Counted from the first letter of the stretch, positions 34,888-44,689 are shown. The stretch is DNA of 61,288 nucleotides from Chthoniobacteraceae bacterium (GCA_947479475.1 CANJZW010000017.1:1-61288); one strand, 5' to 3'. Notes: generated by a model from the letters alone, not told the origin. Program-made: numbers and translations.

Positions 34888-35157
34888 CTACCAACTGGAC
34901 TTGGTCACCCCAGGGATCAACCCGTGCGAAGCCAGTTCCCGAAAGGCAATACGCGAAAGTTTGAAGCGGCCGATGAAGGCGCGTTTGCGGCCCGTCTGCA
35001 GGCAGCGCTTCGACATCCGTACTGGACTCGCATTACGGGGCAGGAGAGAAAGCCCGACGTAATCGCCTTTTGCTTTCAATTCTGCGCGCACTGTTGCGTA
35101 TTTAGCGACCGTAGCCGCCTTCTTTTTTTCACGTTCAATCCAACTCGTCTTCGCCAT
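34888..35157 (-). CDS. rpsN: 30S ribosomal protein S14 (zinc-free type)
   Basis: This 89-residue protein is S14 of the small ribosomal subunit. It starts MAKTSWIEREKKK and has the long-form signature RCLQTGRKRAFIGRFKLSR, ending in GLIPGVTKSSW. Three of the four zinc Cys of the short form are missing, so it is the zinc-independent type. It is encoded alone, outside any ribosomal operon, and divergent from ureG with 60 bases between starts. Stand-alone zinc-free S14 genes can be controlled by zinc (Zur) elsewhere; no such site is evident here. Confidence 0.97.
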   Translation of the reverse strand: MAKTSWIEREKKKAATVAKYATVRAELKAKGDYVGLSLLPRNASPVRMSKRCLQTGRKRAFIGRFKLSRIAFRELASHGLIPGVTKSSW

Positions 35158-35217
35158 AAAATGTACTTGGTGGGCCGAGAAAACTAACCGATCCATTGCC
35201 GCACGCAACCTTTTTCC

Positions 35218-35868
35218 ATGCCTAACTTAATTTCCACCCCCTCGGCCGCCCCTCAGCACACCCGGCGCCCAGTACGCATCGGCATAGGCGGCCCCGTGGG
35301 CTCGGGTAAAACCATGCTGCTCTTGCGGCTATGCCAGTGGCTCCGTAACGAAATCTCCCTGGCCATCGTCACCAACGACATCTACACACGCGAAGACGCC
35401 GAATTCCTCACCCGCAACAACGCCCTGCCCGCCGACCGAATCCTCGGCGTCGAAACCGGAGGCTGCCCTCACACCGCCATCCGCGACGACACCAGCATGA
35501 ATCTCGCGGCCATCGCTGAACTCGAACGCCGCCACCCAGATGCGCGCCTCATTCTGGTCGAAAGCGGGGGAGACAACCTCTCCGCCACCTTTTCCCCGGA
35601 ACTTGTCGACGCCTTCATTTACGTCATCGATGTCGCCCAGGGCGACAAAATCCCCCGCAAAGGCGGCCCCGCCATCCGGCATAGCGATTTACTCCTCATT
35701 AACAAAACCGACCTCGCCCCCTACGTCGGCGCCGATCTGGACGTGATGGCCCGCGACGCCAAACTCATGCGGGGCGAACGCCCCTTCCTCTTTGCAGATC
35801 TCCGCTCGGAAAAAGGCAGGGAGCCCCTTCTGGAATGGATCCGGCGGGAGGCGCTTTTTACGCTGTGA
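35218..35868 (+). CDS. ureG: Urease accessory GTPase UreG
   Basis: This 216-residue protein is UreG, a SIMIBI-class GTPase that delivers Ni2+ to urease. It has the P-loop GGPVGSGKT, the metal-binding Cys-Pro-His in [30 protein letters not shown] and the guanine-selecting NKTDLAP. Length is normal. It overlaps ureD by 4 bases if ureD starts at GTG 35865. The urease structural genes and ureE/ureF are not in the window. Confidence 0.97.
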   Translation: MPNLISTPSAAPQHTRRPVRIGIGGPVGSGKTMLLLRLCQWLRNEISLAIVTNDIYTREDAEFLTRNNALPADRILGVETGGCPHTAIRDDTSMNLAAIAELERRHPDARLILVESGGDNLSATFSPELVDAFIYVIDVAQGDKIPRKGGPAIRHSDLLLINKTDLAPYVGADLDVMARDAKLMRGERPFLFADLRSEKGREPLLEWIRREALFTL

Positions 35869-36710
35869 AAACGGCGACTCTTTCCCAAGGCATCCAAGGC
35901 CATCTGCGACTGGTTTGCACCCTGGATTCCAGAGGCCTCCCCTGCTTGCGCGAGCAGTCGTTTCGCGCCCCCATCCACCTCAGCAAACCCCACTGGGAGG
36001 AAGACACCCTCGTTTTAAACGTCGTCAATCCCACCGCAGGACTCCTCGAGGACGACCGCATCACTCAGGAGGCCACCGTGAAAACGGGCGCGCGCCTGCT
36101 CCTCACCATGCCCGGCGCCAGCCGCGCTCACAGGGTCAGAAACGGTTGGGCGCAAGTGCAGCAGTCTTTTACGGTCGAGAACGGCGCCTTTTTGGAGGTT
36201 CTACCCGAGATTTTCATCCCTCAGGCGGGCGCCTGTTACAAACAATCCACACGCCTAGAGGTCGCTGAAGGCGGCGAGTTGCTTTTTTTTGAATCGCTGG
36301 CCCCAGGCAGAACCGCCGCAGGTGAGCTTTTCCAGTACCGCTGGCTGGACTGGCGCACCGACCTTTTTATTGGCCCCCAGCACGCCGCAAGAGAGCGGTT
36401 GTCGCTTGAACCCGGGACACCCACGATCGCGGCGCTGACCGCCCTTTTCCCCTCCGCCTATTACGCATCAGTGCTCGCAGTGAGCGAAAAATTTTCGGTT
36501 TCTGCCCACTTGTTGTCTTCGCTCAATGACTTGCAGAGCAATGAAGTCTGGATCGGGCAGAGCCGGCTGGCGCACCCTTCGGGCTGGAGCCTTCGGATAT
36601 TGGCGCAAACAGCTCCAGCGCTTAGAGCTACGATTGAATCAGCAAGGGCTGCCCTGTACTCCGCTCTAGGCCGGAATCCTCCGGGGTTGCGACGCATTGC
36701 CGGGCGCTAA
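35865..36710 (+). CDS. ureD: Urease accessory protein UreD/UreH
   Basis: This protein of about 281 residues is UreD, the scaffold that binds apo-urease and docks UreF/UreG for nickel insertion. Family blocks are visible: [32 protein letters not shown] (typically PPGGxxxGD), [11 protein letters not shown] and [16 protein letters not shown]. The start is taken as GTG at 35865, whose last bases form the TGA of ureG (GTGA); an ATG at 35835 would give a longer overlap. It is somewhat divergent from proteobacterial UreD. Coupled translation with ureG is likely. Confidence 0.9.
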   Translation: MKTATLSQGIQGHLRLVCTLDSRGLPCLREQSFRAPIHLSKPHWEEDTLVLNVVNPTAGLLEDDRITQEATVKTGARLLLTMPGASRAHRVRNGWAQVQQSFTVENGAFLEVLPEIFIPQAGACYKQSTRLEVAEGGELLFFESLAPGRTAAGELFQYRWLDWRTDLFIGPQHAARERLSLEPGTPTIAALTALFPSAYYASVLAVSEKFSVSAHLLSSLNDLQSNEVWIGQSRLAHPSGWSLRILAQTAPALRATIESARAALYSALGRNPPGLRRIAGR

Positions 36711-36862
36711 GCGCCCATTGGCGCCCTCCTCCGGCCGAAAGGTGACACCGAAATGTAACATTTTGCTCTTGCGCTTGTGCTCCTTTCGTTGGCAGGAAGG
36801 GGACTGACAGGCTGTGAACAGCCCCCCCGGCTGAGCCTGTCGAAACACAAAACACACCACCT

Positions 36863-37765
36863 ATGACCAAAAAATCCGTGACTCAGATCTGCACCGTTGC
36901 CGCCGTTCTTGCCCTTCCCACCCTTTCCTGGGCTGGCTCCGCAACCAAATCCAAGAAGGCCCCAGCACCCGCGCCCGCACCCGAAAAAGTGCTGGAAAGC
37001 GCCATCACCGGTGACATCGGTCTGAACGTGGTCACCTCGTACTACTACCATGGGGCAATCCAGCAGAACCACTCTGCCAGCTTCCAGCCCTACGCAGACA
37101 TCAACTTCAAGGCCTTTGAGGGCGACGGCTTCCTCAACAAGGCCACCGTTAATTTCGGAATCTGGAACTCCCTGACCAATCCGAAAACCTCGACTTCCCC
37201 TTCGGGTAATGGAAATTGGAAAAACCCGAAAGCTTGGGTCGAATCCGATTTCACCCCCGGCGTTTCGCTGACCTTCGGCAAGGTGACCCTGACGGAAAGC
37301 TACCAGTTCATGTTTTTCCCGAACAACAGCACAACGGAAACCTCGGAATCCATCGTTTCAAAGCTAGCCTTCGACGATTCCGATCTTCTGGGAGCTCTTG
37401 CCCTGCACCCCACTCTCACACACCAGCATGAAGTCAGCGGCAAGGCAGCACTAGTCGGTGTCGCGAACCAGGGTCGGCACGGCAATTACTGGGAAGCCGC
37501 TGTGGCTCCCAGCGTCGCTGCAGGCCCCGTCACTGTGACGGCCCCCATCACACTGGCCTTTGGTTCCTCCAAATATTACCTCGAAGACGGCTACGCCTAC
37601 TTCTCCGCAGGCGTCAACCTGGGCTACGCCCTCCCCATCTCCAAGCAGTTCGGAGTCTGGACAGCCAACCTCGGCGGCACCTACTACAACCTCAACAAGT
37701 CTGCCGTCGGTGGCAATGCAGACAATGATGTGGTTGGAAATATCGGCCTCGGCGTCGCATTCTAA
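36863..37765 (+). CDS. TorF-like putative porin
   Basis: This is a 300-residue exported protein with signal peptide (VAAVLALPTLSWAGSA) and a short Lys/Pro/Ala linker, then a 12- to 14-strand-like alternating pattern (GDIGLNVVTSYYYHGAIQQ, VNLGYALPISKQFGVWTANL) ending in VGNIGLGVAF with the C-terminal Phe of outer-membrane barrels. It resembles the TorF family of putative porins. A clear terminator follows. Substrate unknown; it is 152 bases after ureD and may be independent of it. Confidence 0.83.
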   Translation: MTKKSVTQICTVAAVLALPTLSWAGSATKSKKAPAPAPAPEKVLESAITGDIGLNVVTSYYYHGAIQQNHSASFQPYADINFKAFEGDGFLNKATVNFGIWNSLTNPKTSTSPSGNGNWKNPKAWVESDFTPGVSLTFGKVTLTESYQFMFFPNNSTTETSESIVSKLAFDDSDLLGALALHPTLTHQHEVSGKAALVGVANQGRHGNYWEAAVAPSVAAGPVTVTAPITLAFGSSKYYLEDGYAYFSAGVNLGYALPISKQFGVWTANLGGTYYNLNKSAVGGNADNDVVGNIGLGVAF

Positions 37766-37788
37766 TTCCGCCTGACGTTTCTTTTTGG

Positions 37789-37820
37789 AAAGGGCAGTCC
37801 TCAGGGGCTGCCCTTTTTAT
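37789..37820 (+). terminator. Rho-independent terminator after the porin gene
   Basis: Arms AAAGGGCAG (37789-37797) and CTGCCCTTT (37808-37816) form a 9-bp stem with a 10-base loop, followed by a T-rich run. Confidence 0.9.
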
Positions 37821-37866
37821 TTTCCACTGCTGGATTCCTCGCACCGCCGCCGCTACACCTCTTTCC

Positions 37867-38991
37867 ATGCCCACCCGCATCGATGTCGCCCTCGGGCCGC
37901 GCTCCTACCCTGTCCTCGTCCACTCCGAGTGCCTCCCGCAACTCGGCGCCACCCTGCGCACGCACGGCCTCGCACAAACCAATGCCTTTGTCCTGACCAA
38001 TCCAGACGTCGCCGCCCTCTACTTTCCAGCCCTGGAAACCTCCCTCAAAAACGCAGGCTTTCTCCGCATCGTACGCCACGAAATCCCAGCCTCTGAGGAG
38101 GGCAAAAACTGGGAGATTTTCTCGGCCACCTGCGCCGCGCTCCTCGAACATTTCCCAGATGCGGGCGCCTCCCCCCTCGTCCTCCTTCTGGGCGGTGGCG
38201 TCGTCGGTGACCTGGGTGGTTTCGCCGCGGCCGTCTACCGTCGGGGGGTTCCCTTTGTCCAAATCCCCACCACGCTGCTCGCCGCCGTGGACTCCAGCGT
38301 TGGGGGCAAAGTCGCCGTCAATTTCGGCGGCGTCAAAAACATCATGGGCGCATTCTCACAGCCACGCCTCGTCTTCTGCGACCTCGCCACACTCAAAACC
38401 CTCCCCCCCCGCGAACTGCGCTCCGGCACCGCCGAAATCATCAAATACGGCGCCGTTTGTTCCAGCGCCCTCTTTGACGAACTGGAAGCGGGCGCCCTCG
38501 AAAAACTCCTCGCCCAAGACCCCGACACCCTCGTGGACGTCGTCTCCAAATGCGTGCGACTCAAAGCGGCCGTCGTCGAACAGGACGAATTCGACAAACT
38601 AGGCATCCGAAACGTTCTCAACTTCGGACACACCGTCGGCCACGCCCTGGAACTTAGCGCCCACTACGCCCTCACCCACGGAGAAGCCATCTCCATCGGC
38701 ATGGCCGCCGCCACGCGCCTCGCACTGCGCCTGGGCCTCTGCAGCCCCGATTTCCAAACGCGTCTCGAAGCCCTCCTGCGCCGCGCCGGACTCCCCCTCT
38801 CCCACCCAGGCCATCCTGAACTCTTCGAACCCATGCTGCGCGCCCTCCAGCTCGACAAAAAATTCCGCAGTGGCAAAAATCTCTTCGTCCTCCCCACCGC
38901 CCCCGGAGCTTGGAAACAAGTCGAGGACATCCCCTGGCCCTTGATTCATTCCGTGATGCGGGAAGCGCTCGAAGAAACCACCCGCCCCTAA
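37867..38991 (+). CDS. aroB: 3-dehydroquinate synthase
   Basis: This 374-residue cytoplasmic enzyme converts DAHP to 3-dehydroquinate, the second step of the shikimate pathway, using NAD+ and a divalent metal. The NAD-binding GGGVVGDLGGFAAAVYRRG and the following PTTLLAAVDSSVGGK are nearly canonical. Metal ligands are expected from Glu in GTAEIIKYG and the His residues of NFGHTVGHALE and LTHGEAIS. It starts 47 bases after a terminator and is followed by purC after 15 bases, suggesting an aroB-purC-xerD transcript. Confidence 0.97.
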   Translation: MPTRIDVALGPRSYPVLVHSECLPQLGATLRTHGLAQTNAFVLTNPDVAALYFPALETSLKNAGFLRIVRHEIPASEEGKNWEIFSATCAALLEHFPDAGASPLVLLLGGGVVGDLGGFAAAVYRRGVPFVQIPTTLLAAVDSSVGGKVAVNFGGVKNIMGAFSQPRLVFCDLATLKTLPPRELRSGTAEIIKYGAVCSSALFDELEAGALEKLLAQDPDTLVDVVSKCVRLKAAVVEQDEFDKLGIRNVLNFGHTVGHALELSAHYALTHGEAISIGMAAATRLALRLGLCSPDFQTRLEALLRRAGLPLSHPGHPELFEPMLRALQLDKKFRSGKNLFVLPTAPGAWKQVEDIPWPLIHSVMREALEETTRP

Positions 38992-39006
38992 CCTCACCCC
39001 TCTCCC

Positions 39007-39888
39007 ATGCTCCTGCACGCACCCGAACTCCCTGGAATCCCCAAAGTAGCCTCCGGCAAAGTCCGCGACATTTACGACCTCGGCGAACACCTGCTGCTGG
39101 TCGCCTCGGATCGCATCTCCGCTTTCGACTGTATTTTGCCCACGGCGATTCCCAGAAAGGGCGAGGTTCTCACTCGGCTTTCAGCCTTCTGGTTTGAGAA
39201 GTTTGATTTCTTAGAAAACCACACCGTTGCCACCGAATTCTCCGGCTTCCCCCCCGCGCTCGCGCCCTTCCGCGACCAACTCGAAGGCCGCTCAATGCTC
39301 GTGAAAAAGGCGCAGCCCCTGCCCGTGGAATGCGTCGTCCGGGGCTACCTTGCCGGCTCGGGCTGGAAAGAGTACCAGGCCAGCCGGAGCGTTTGCGGTA
39401 TCCCGCTGGCCCCCGGCCTCCTCCAGGCAAGCAAACTGCCGGAAACTCTCTTCACTCCCTCCACCAAGGCGGCCTCGGGCCACGACGAAAACATTCCCTG
39501 GTCAGAATGCCAGCGCCTGCTCGGAAGCGACATCGCAGCCCAAGTGCGGGACCACTCCATCGCCCTCTACGAGGCAGGCCGCACCTGGGCCGCAGCCAAA
39601 GGCATCCTCATCGCCGACACCAAATTTGAATTCGGACTTCTGAACGGCAAAGTCATCCTCATCGACGAATGCCTCACCCCAGACTCCTCCCGCTTCTGGC
39701 CCGCCTCCGAATACACTCCGGGCATGAGCCCGCCCAGTTTTGACAAACAATTCGTGCGCGACTACCTTGAAACTCTGGACTGGGACAAAACACCGCCGGC
39801 CCCAAGCCTACCCGCCGCCATCGTCGAGCGCACTAGCGCCAAATACCAGGAAGCCTACGAACGCCTCACCGGCACCCCACTGCCCTAG
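39007..39888 (+). CDS. purC: SAICAR synthetase (phosphoribosylaminoimidazole-succinocarboxamide synthase)
   Basis: This 293-residue enzyme joins CAIR and aspartate with ATP in purine synthesis. The start GIPKVASGKVRDIYDLG and SDRISAFDCILPTAIPRKG are characteristic, as are SMLVKKAQPLPVECVVRGYLAG (first 20 read) and LIDECLTPDSSRFWP. The length matches the eukaryote-like single-domain form of about 300 residues. It lies between aroB and xerD. Confidence 0.97.
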   Translation: MLLHAPELPGIPKVASGKVRDIYDLGEHLLLVASDRISAFDCILPTAIPRKGEVLTRLSAFWFEKFDFLENHTVATEFSGFPPALAPFRDQLEGRSMLVKKAQPLPVECVVRGYLAGSGWKEYQASRSVCGIPLAPGLLQASKLPETLFTPSTKAASGHDENIPWSECQRLLGSDIAAQVRDHSIALYEAGRTWAAAKGILIADTKFEFGLLNGKVILIDECLTPDSSRFWPASEYTPGMSPPSFDKQFVRDYLETLDWDKTPPAPSLPAAIVERTSAKYQEAYERLTGTPLP

Positions 39889-39987
39889 CTCCGAATCCCC
39901 CCCTCCATACACCCCTCCTTCCCGCCTCGGTCTTTCCCCCTTTAAGTCAACCCGTCATCCCAAGGCTCCTTCCCCAAAAGTCCCTGC

Positions 39988-40881
39988 ATGCAATCTGACA
40001 TCGAGGACTTCATCATCTACCTTGCCACCGAGAGGGGCTTGTCAGACCACTACCAACTCTCCACCCGAATCTCGCTGGAGACTTTCGCCGCATGGCTGCT
40101 CAAAACCAGCGGGGTCTCCAGCGTCACTGCCGTTGTCCGCGACCATTTCATCGGTTTTCTTGAACACCGCAAACGCGCCGGCATGGCCGCGGCCTCCCTC
40201 AAACTCAACGTCGTCGCCCTTAAAATCTTTTTCCGCTGGCTCCGCGCCCGCGAACGCGTCGCCTCGGATCCCGCCGAATTGCTCGTTCTTCCCCGCCTCG
40301 AGCGCTACCTGCCCGAGACTCTCAACGAACAACAGGTGGAAACCCTTCTGGAAGCCATCGGCGAGGGCGAACCGCTAGGATTGCGCAACCGCGCCATTTT
40401 TGAAACCCTGTACGCCTGCGGCCTGCGAGTCTCCGAATTGTGCGGAGCGCGCCTCGAACACCTCAACCTGGATGTGCGCCTCCTGCGCGTGACCGGCAAG
40501 GGCGACAAAATGCGGGTCGTCCCCGTAGGCACAAAAGCCGCGACCGCCCTCCAAGCCTATCTTCAGGGCGAGCGCCCCGAGTTAGTGCGCAAACACACCC
40601 GCAGCCACGTGTTTTTGTCCAACCGCGGCCGCGCCCTCACGCCCGACAGAATCTGGCAACTCACCAAGGAGGCGGCTGCCAGGGCGGGCCTCTCCGAAGG
40701 CGTCTACCCCCACCTCCTGCGCCATTCCTTCGCCACACACCTCCTGAGCAATGGCGCCGATTTGCGCGTGATCCAAGAACTCCTCGGCCACGCAGACATC
40801 GCCACCACCCAGATCTACACCCACGTCGACTCTCAGCGCCTCAAATCCGTGCACTACCGCTTCCATCCACGGGCAAAATAA
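39988..40881 (+). CDS. xerD: Tyrosine recombinase XerD/XerC
   Basis: This is a 297-residue site-specific recombinase expected to resolve chromosome dimers at dif with a Xer partner. An N-terminal SAM-like DNA-binding domain (1-95) precedes the catalytic domain. Active-site residues are all visible: Arg in CGLRVSELCG, Lys in GKGDKMRVVP, HLLRHSFATHLL (HxxR), His in LLGHADIATTQ, and Tyr in IYTHV. XerD versus XerC cannot be settled from one copy. No integron or phage genes surround it, so a housekeeping role is likely. Confidence 0.93.
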   Translation: MQSDIEDFIIYLATERGLSDHYQLSTRISLETFAAWLLKTSGVSSVTAVVRDHFIGFLEHRKRAGMAAASLKLNVVALKIFFRWLRARERVASDPAELLVLPRLERYLPETLNEQQVETLLEAIGEGEPLGLRNRAIFETLYACGLRVSELCGARLEHLNLDVRLLRVTGKGDKMRVVPVGTKAATALQAYLQGERPELVRKHTRSHVFLSNRGRALTPDRIWQLTKEAAARAGLSEGVYPHLLRHSFATHLLSNGADLRVIQELLGHADIATTQIYTHVDSQRLKSVHYRFHPRAK

Positions 40882-40973
40882 CAGCACCTCCCCAAGCCCG
40901 CCCCCGTCTTCCCCGAAAACAAAAATCACCCTCAGCGAAGCCGGACCAAACGCAGCCCCCCGTTCAACGCCGT

Positions 40974-41627
40974 TTACGGGACCAAGTACGGATTCGCCAC
41001 CCTCTCCCTGCCGATCGTCGTCACCGGCCCGTGCCCGGAAAGCACCTTCACCGTGTCCCCCAACGGAAATAACTTCTCCCGAATTCCAGTCAAAAGCAAA
41101 TCCCGGTCGCCTCCAGGAAGATCCCACCGGCCCACCCCGCCCGCAAACAGGACGTCCCCTCCAAAGACAATGCCCGACGGAGCGTGGTAAAAACACAACG
41201 ACCCAGGACAGTGCCCCGGCACCTCCAGCACCTGAAATTCCAGCCCTCCAAAAATGCGGCCCTCACACGCCTCCAAAAAATGACCCGGCACCACTGGGGC
41301 GACACTCCAGGGAAACCCGTGCCGCTCATAAAATTTCGGGTCCAAAATCATGGGAGCCGTGTCCGGATGATAATAAAGGGCCGCCTTGTGCTCCCTCTGG
41401 ATCTGGGCGGCGTCCCAGACATGGTCCACATGCCCGTGGGTAAGAAGAAGGATGTCCACTGCATGCCCCTTCTCCTCCAACCAAGCGGCGGCGCCCTCGG
41501 GAGCATCCACCAAGATCCGGGCCTCTGCGAGATAGTAGGCGTTCGTTTCGAACAATCCGCCCGTGTAAGTGTCGATGGAAAGGGTATGCACCCCCCCATC
41601 CCTCCCAAGACCGCCGGCGTTCGTCAA
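40974..41627 (-). CDS. Glyoxalase II-like MBL-fold hydrolase
   Basis: This is a 217-residue cytoplasmic metallo-beta-lactamase-fold protein. Motif THGHVDHVWDAAQIQ gives HxHxDH, VPGHCPGSLCFY the next His, GGDVLFAGGVGRWDLPGG the bridging Asp, and LSGHGPVTTIGRER the last His. This set is typical of the YcbL/glyoxalase II-like branch, thiolester hydrolases. It converges on xerD. The true substrate is unknown; there is no glyoxalase I gene nearby. Confidence 0.92.
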   Translation of the reverse strand: MTNAGGLGRDGGVHTLSIDTYTGGLFETNAYYLAEARILVDAPEGAAAWLEEKGHAVDILLLTHGHVDHVWDAAQIQREHKAALYYHPDTAPMILDPKFYERHGFPWSVAPVVPGHFLEACEGRIFGGLEFQVLEVPGHCPGSLCFYHAPSGIVFGGDVLFAGGVGRWDLPGGDRDLLLTGIREKLFPLGDTVKVLSGHGPVTTIGRERVANPYLVP

Positions 41628-42138
41628 CCCCAGCTTTCCTGCCTGAAGCCTTTCGATCGGACGCAGACGCTTTTCTGCAAACTGAATGTGCAGAGATCAC
41701 CCCCTTGTTTTTTATGGAGCGAAATTGATTTAAGTACGACTTTCTTCCTCTCCGCCCCGTAGAAAGGATAAAGCGCCTTTGATTCGCAGCCAAAGTTGTG
41801 TCAAATGTGCACATCCTGAGACTCTCAAAAGCAAACGAACAACAACCACGAAGACCACGACGATAAAATAACGACAAGCCCAACGAACCCTGGAACCCTC
41901 TAGGAACGGCGGAACCCTCTGAGAACGCAGGAACGGCGGAACCCTCTAAAAACGCCGCAGAGTCTTTGCAAAACTCCCGCCAAGAGAACCTTTATTCTCC
42001 AACGGAAGGCGTCTTTGTTTCAGTATCTAGTTCACTTTTAGGTTCAGTTGTCTAGTTCAGCCATCCCGCTAGCTCCTCTTCGAAAATTTTCCGCCTCGAT
42101 TCGCTTTCTCCACGCCCCGCTCTCAACCCGTTTTTCCA
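41628..42138. other. Intergenic region with direct repeats before prc
   Basis: This 511-base stretch separates divergent MBL and prc genes and holds no gene. The 10-base word GGAACCCTCT occurs three times (41892, 41911, 41938) with GGAACGGC or GAGAACGC between copies. Nearer to prc, CTAGTTCA occurs twice (about 42027 and 42051). Promoters for both genes should lie here, but I cannot assign boxes. Confidence 0.5.
41892..41947. repeat. Short direct repeats GGAACCCTCT
   Basis: Three exact copies of a 10-base word at 19- and 27-base spacing in non-coding DNA. The pattern is too short and irregular for CRISPR. Confidence 0.7.
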
Positions 42139-44373
42139 ATGAAGCTGCTACGCTCTTTTTGCCTCTCACTCGCGGCGTTCGGCTTCGCCTCATTCGCTTC
42201 GTTCGCCCCTTTCGCCCCATTTAAAGCCTCCGGGGCGGGCGACCCTGACCCAGGCCAAGTCTCCATCGCCGTAGCCCGCCTCCTCGAAAACGTCCACTAC
42301 TCCAAGCTCCCGCTTAACGACGCCATGTCCCAGCGCCTGCTGCGCAACTACTTGGACGCGCTGGATTACAACCACCTTTTTTTCACCCAAGAGGATGTGG
42401 ATACCTTCACCAAACAGTGGGGGGACAAACTCGACGACGAGATTCTCGCCGGACGCACCCTGGCCCCCCACCAGATCCACGATCTCTTCCGCAAAAGGGT
42501 CGAAGAACGCGTCGCCTACGCCAAGGAACTGCTCTCCACCGATCTCAGCTTCAAGGAAGATCGTTTCGTAGAAATCAACCGCCAGAAAGTTCCATGGCCA
42601 GCCTCCGAGAGCGCGGCCCGGCAAGTGTGGAAGGACCGCATCACCTCCGAACTGTTGCAGGAACGTCTCGCGAAGAAAAAAACCGTGCCCGCTCAGGCCG
42701 TGGGAAAACGCTACGACCAGTTCATCCGCAACCTTCAGGAACAATCCAGCGAGGACGTCGTCAAAACCTTCCTTCTCAGTCTCGCTCAAACATACGACCC
42801 GCATTCCGAGTACCTTAGCAAAAACGACCTCGAACAGTTCAGCATCAACATGCGCCTCTCCCTCTTCGGCATCGGAGCCAAACTCCGCTCCGAGGACGGC
42901 TACGCCAAGATCTGGGAACTGGTGCCCGGCGGCCCCGCTCTCAAGTCAGGAAAAATCAAAGCCGGGGACCGAATCGTCGCCGTAGCCCAAGGCGACAAGG
43001 AGTTTGTGGACTGCGTGGACATGAAATTGGACAAAATCGTCAACATGATCCGCGGCAAAAAAGACACGATCGTCCGGATCCAACTCATTCCCGTGGACGC
43101 CACCAACGGAACCGAGCGCCATACTGTTGAAATCAAAAGGGACGAGGTGAAACTCAAGGACGAGGAGGCTCGGGCCGAACTGATCGAGTGGACCAAGCCC
43201 AGCGGGCAAACCGTAAAACTGGGAATTATCGTCCTCCCCTCCTTTTACGGAGACCCCGAACGCAACAGCAATCCCAACGCCAAAAGCACGACCCGCGACG
43301 TCCTCGCACTCCTCAACCGCCTCAAGCAGGAAGGCATTCAAGGCCTTGTGATGGATCTGCGCAGGGACGGGGGCGGCTTTCTCGACGAGGCCGTCAATCT
43401 CACCGGGCTCTTCATTAAAAAGGGCCCCGTGGTCCAGGCCCGCAGTTGGAACGGCGAAGTCACTCTGTCCAGAGACAAGGATCCGTCCATCGCCTACGAC
43501 GGCCCCATGCTCGTGCTCGTAAACCGCCAGAGCGCCTCGGCCAGCGAAATCTTCGCCGGAGCGATGCAGGACTACGGAAGAGCCATCATCGTGGGCGACA
43601 CCAAAACCTTCGGCAAGGGCACCGTCCAGCAAATGATCGAACTGAGCCGGGCCGTCCCCTTCCTCGCCAACGGTTCGGAAGCCGGCGCAGTGAAACTCAC
43701 GATCCAGAAATTCTACCGCGTGGCGGGGGGATCCACCCAGTTAAGGGGCGTGGAAAGCGACATCGTCCTTCCATCCATCTACGACCAGCCTGAAATCGGA
43801 GAGGAATCCCTCAAGGATCCCCTGCCCTACGACACCTTCAACGCCCTCGAGTTCGACAAGTGGGAAAAACCGCTTCACCTGGACGAACTGCGCCGCCGCT
43901 CGGGCGCCCGAATTCCCCTCAACCCCGAGTTTACCTACGTCTCAGACGATCTCATCCGCATCCGCAAAAGGATGACTGAAAACCGGATATCGCTCAACGA
44001 GGCAACCCGCCAAACGGAGCTCGACGATGACAAAATGCGCAAGGATAAGCGGGAAACGGAACGCCAGGAGCGGGCCAAGGACAAAGATCCCAAGGTCTAC
44101 CGTCTGACCTTGGAGAACGTTGTGAAAAAGGATCTCGTTCCCGTGCGGTTTGTAGAACCAAAACAGAGCAAGGACGCAGCCACTGTTTCCGACGAAGATG
44201 ACGCACCTCCCACCGACGCCCTGAGCGAGCCCCAACAGGACAAGGACGGTCGCACCGTTTTCAAAAGCGCCCCCATCCGTTTGGACCCCGTCAAACAGGA
44301 GACGCTCAATATCCTATCCGAATTAGTCGATCTCGCCAAAATGGACGGTTCCTCCACCGCGAAGAAAAAATAG
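42139..44373 (+). CDS. prc: Tail-specific periplasmic protease Prc
   Basis: This is a 744-residue exported protease of the S41 family that cleaves proteins from their C-terminus. The signal peptide is Ala/Phe-rich (SFCLSLAAFGFASFASF). Family parts are in order: an N-terminal TSP domain (about 40-240, with YDPHSEYLS), a PDZ domain (about 245-330, VPGGPALKSGKIKAGDRIV), the S41 domain with Gly-rich MDLRRDGGGFLDEAV, catalytic Ser in QSASASEIFAGAMQDYG and catalytic Lys in TKTFGKGTVQ, and a long charged C-terminal domain (DUF3340-like). Length matches E. coli Prc (about 680). It probably trims envelope proteins or peptidoglycan hydrolases. Confidence 0.95.
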   Translation: MKLLRSFCLSLAAFGFASFASFAPFAPFKASGAGDPDPGQVSIAVARLLENVHYSKLPLNDAMSQRLLRNYLDALDYNHLFFTQEDVDTFTKQWGDKLDDEILAGRTLAPHQIHDLFRKRVEERVAYAKELLSTDLSFKEDRFVEINRQKVPWPASESAARQVWKDRITSELLQERLAKKKTVPAQAVGKRYDQFIRNLQEQSSEDVVKTFLLSLAQTYDPHSEYLSKNDLEQFSINMRLSLFGIGAKLRSEDGYAKIWELVPGGPALKSGKIKAGDRIVAVAQGDKEFVDCVDMKLDKIVNMIRGKKDTIVRIQLIPVDATNGTERHTVEIKRDEVKLKDEEARAELIEWTKPSGQTVKLGIIVLPSFYGDPERNSNPNAKSTTRDVLALLNRLKQEGIQGLVMDLRRDGGGFLDEAVNLTGLFIKKGPVVQARSWNGEVTLSRDKDPSIAYDGPMLVLVNRQSASASEIFAGAMQDYGRAIIVGDTKTFGKGTVQQMIELSRAVPFLANGSEAGAVKLTIQKFYRVAGGSTQLRGVESDIVLPSIYDQPEIGEESLKDPLPYDTFNALEFDKWEKPLHLDELRRRSGARIPLNPEFTYVSDDLIRIRKRMTENRISLNEATRQTELDDDKMRKDKRETERQERAKDKDPKVYRLTLENVVKKDLVPVRFVEPKQSKDAATVSDEDDAPPTDALSEPQQDKDGRTVFKSAPIRLDPVKQETLNILSELVDLAKMDGSSTAKKK

Positions 44374-44689
44374 AGAAGCTCAGCCACCGATCCGGCGCAG
44401 TGGCCGCGGTGCCGGTGCCACAGCGGCGCCAACCGCTTCCGCCGGCCGGCCGGGGACAACCGGGGACAACCGGGGACAACCGGGGACAACCGGGCGGTTG
44501 CTGGTGGTTGGACGGGGGCCAACCCCATTCAGAGCCGGGCTATCAGACGGCGGAGTGTCGGCCTTTTAAAAAGACCGCGCCTTTTCAAGCTCCCCGTTCA
44601 ATGTCAGTCCCACCGCAGTGCACCCTACCACGATGCCTCCCGGCGGCGCCAAAAGCACACGCCGAAAGTAAACAGACTTTCCTAACGGA
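44374..44689. other. Non-coding stretch between prc and guaA
   Basis: This 316-base convergent spacer has a 10-base tandem repeat (44451-44490) and otherwise no gene. No clear terminator with a T-run is visible for either transcript. Confidence 0.5.
44451..44490. repeat. 10-base tandem repeat, four exact copies
   Basis: CGGGGACAAC is repeated four times without change, followed by a partial unit and preceded by a GGCCGGCCGG palindrome. Exact copies point to recent slippage. Confidence 0.92.

Noticed and set aside
41892-41947. Possible CRISPR array
   Set aside because: The repeat is only 10 bases, copies are unevenly spaced and no cas genes are present.
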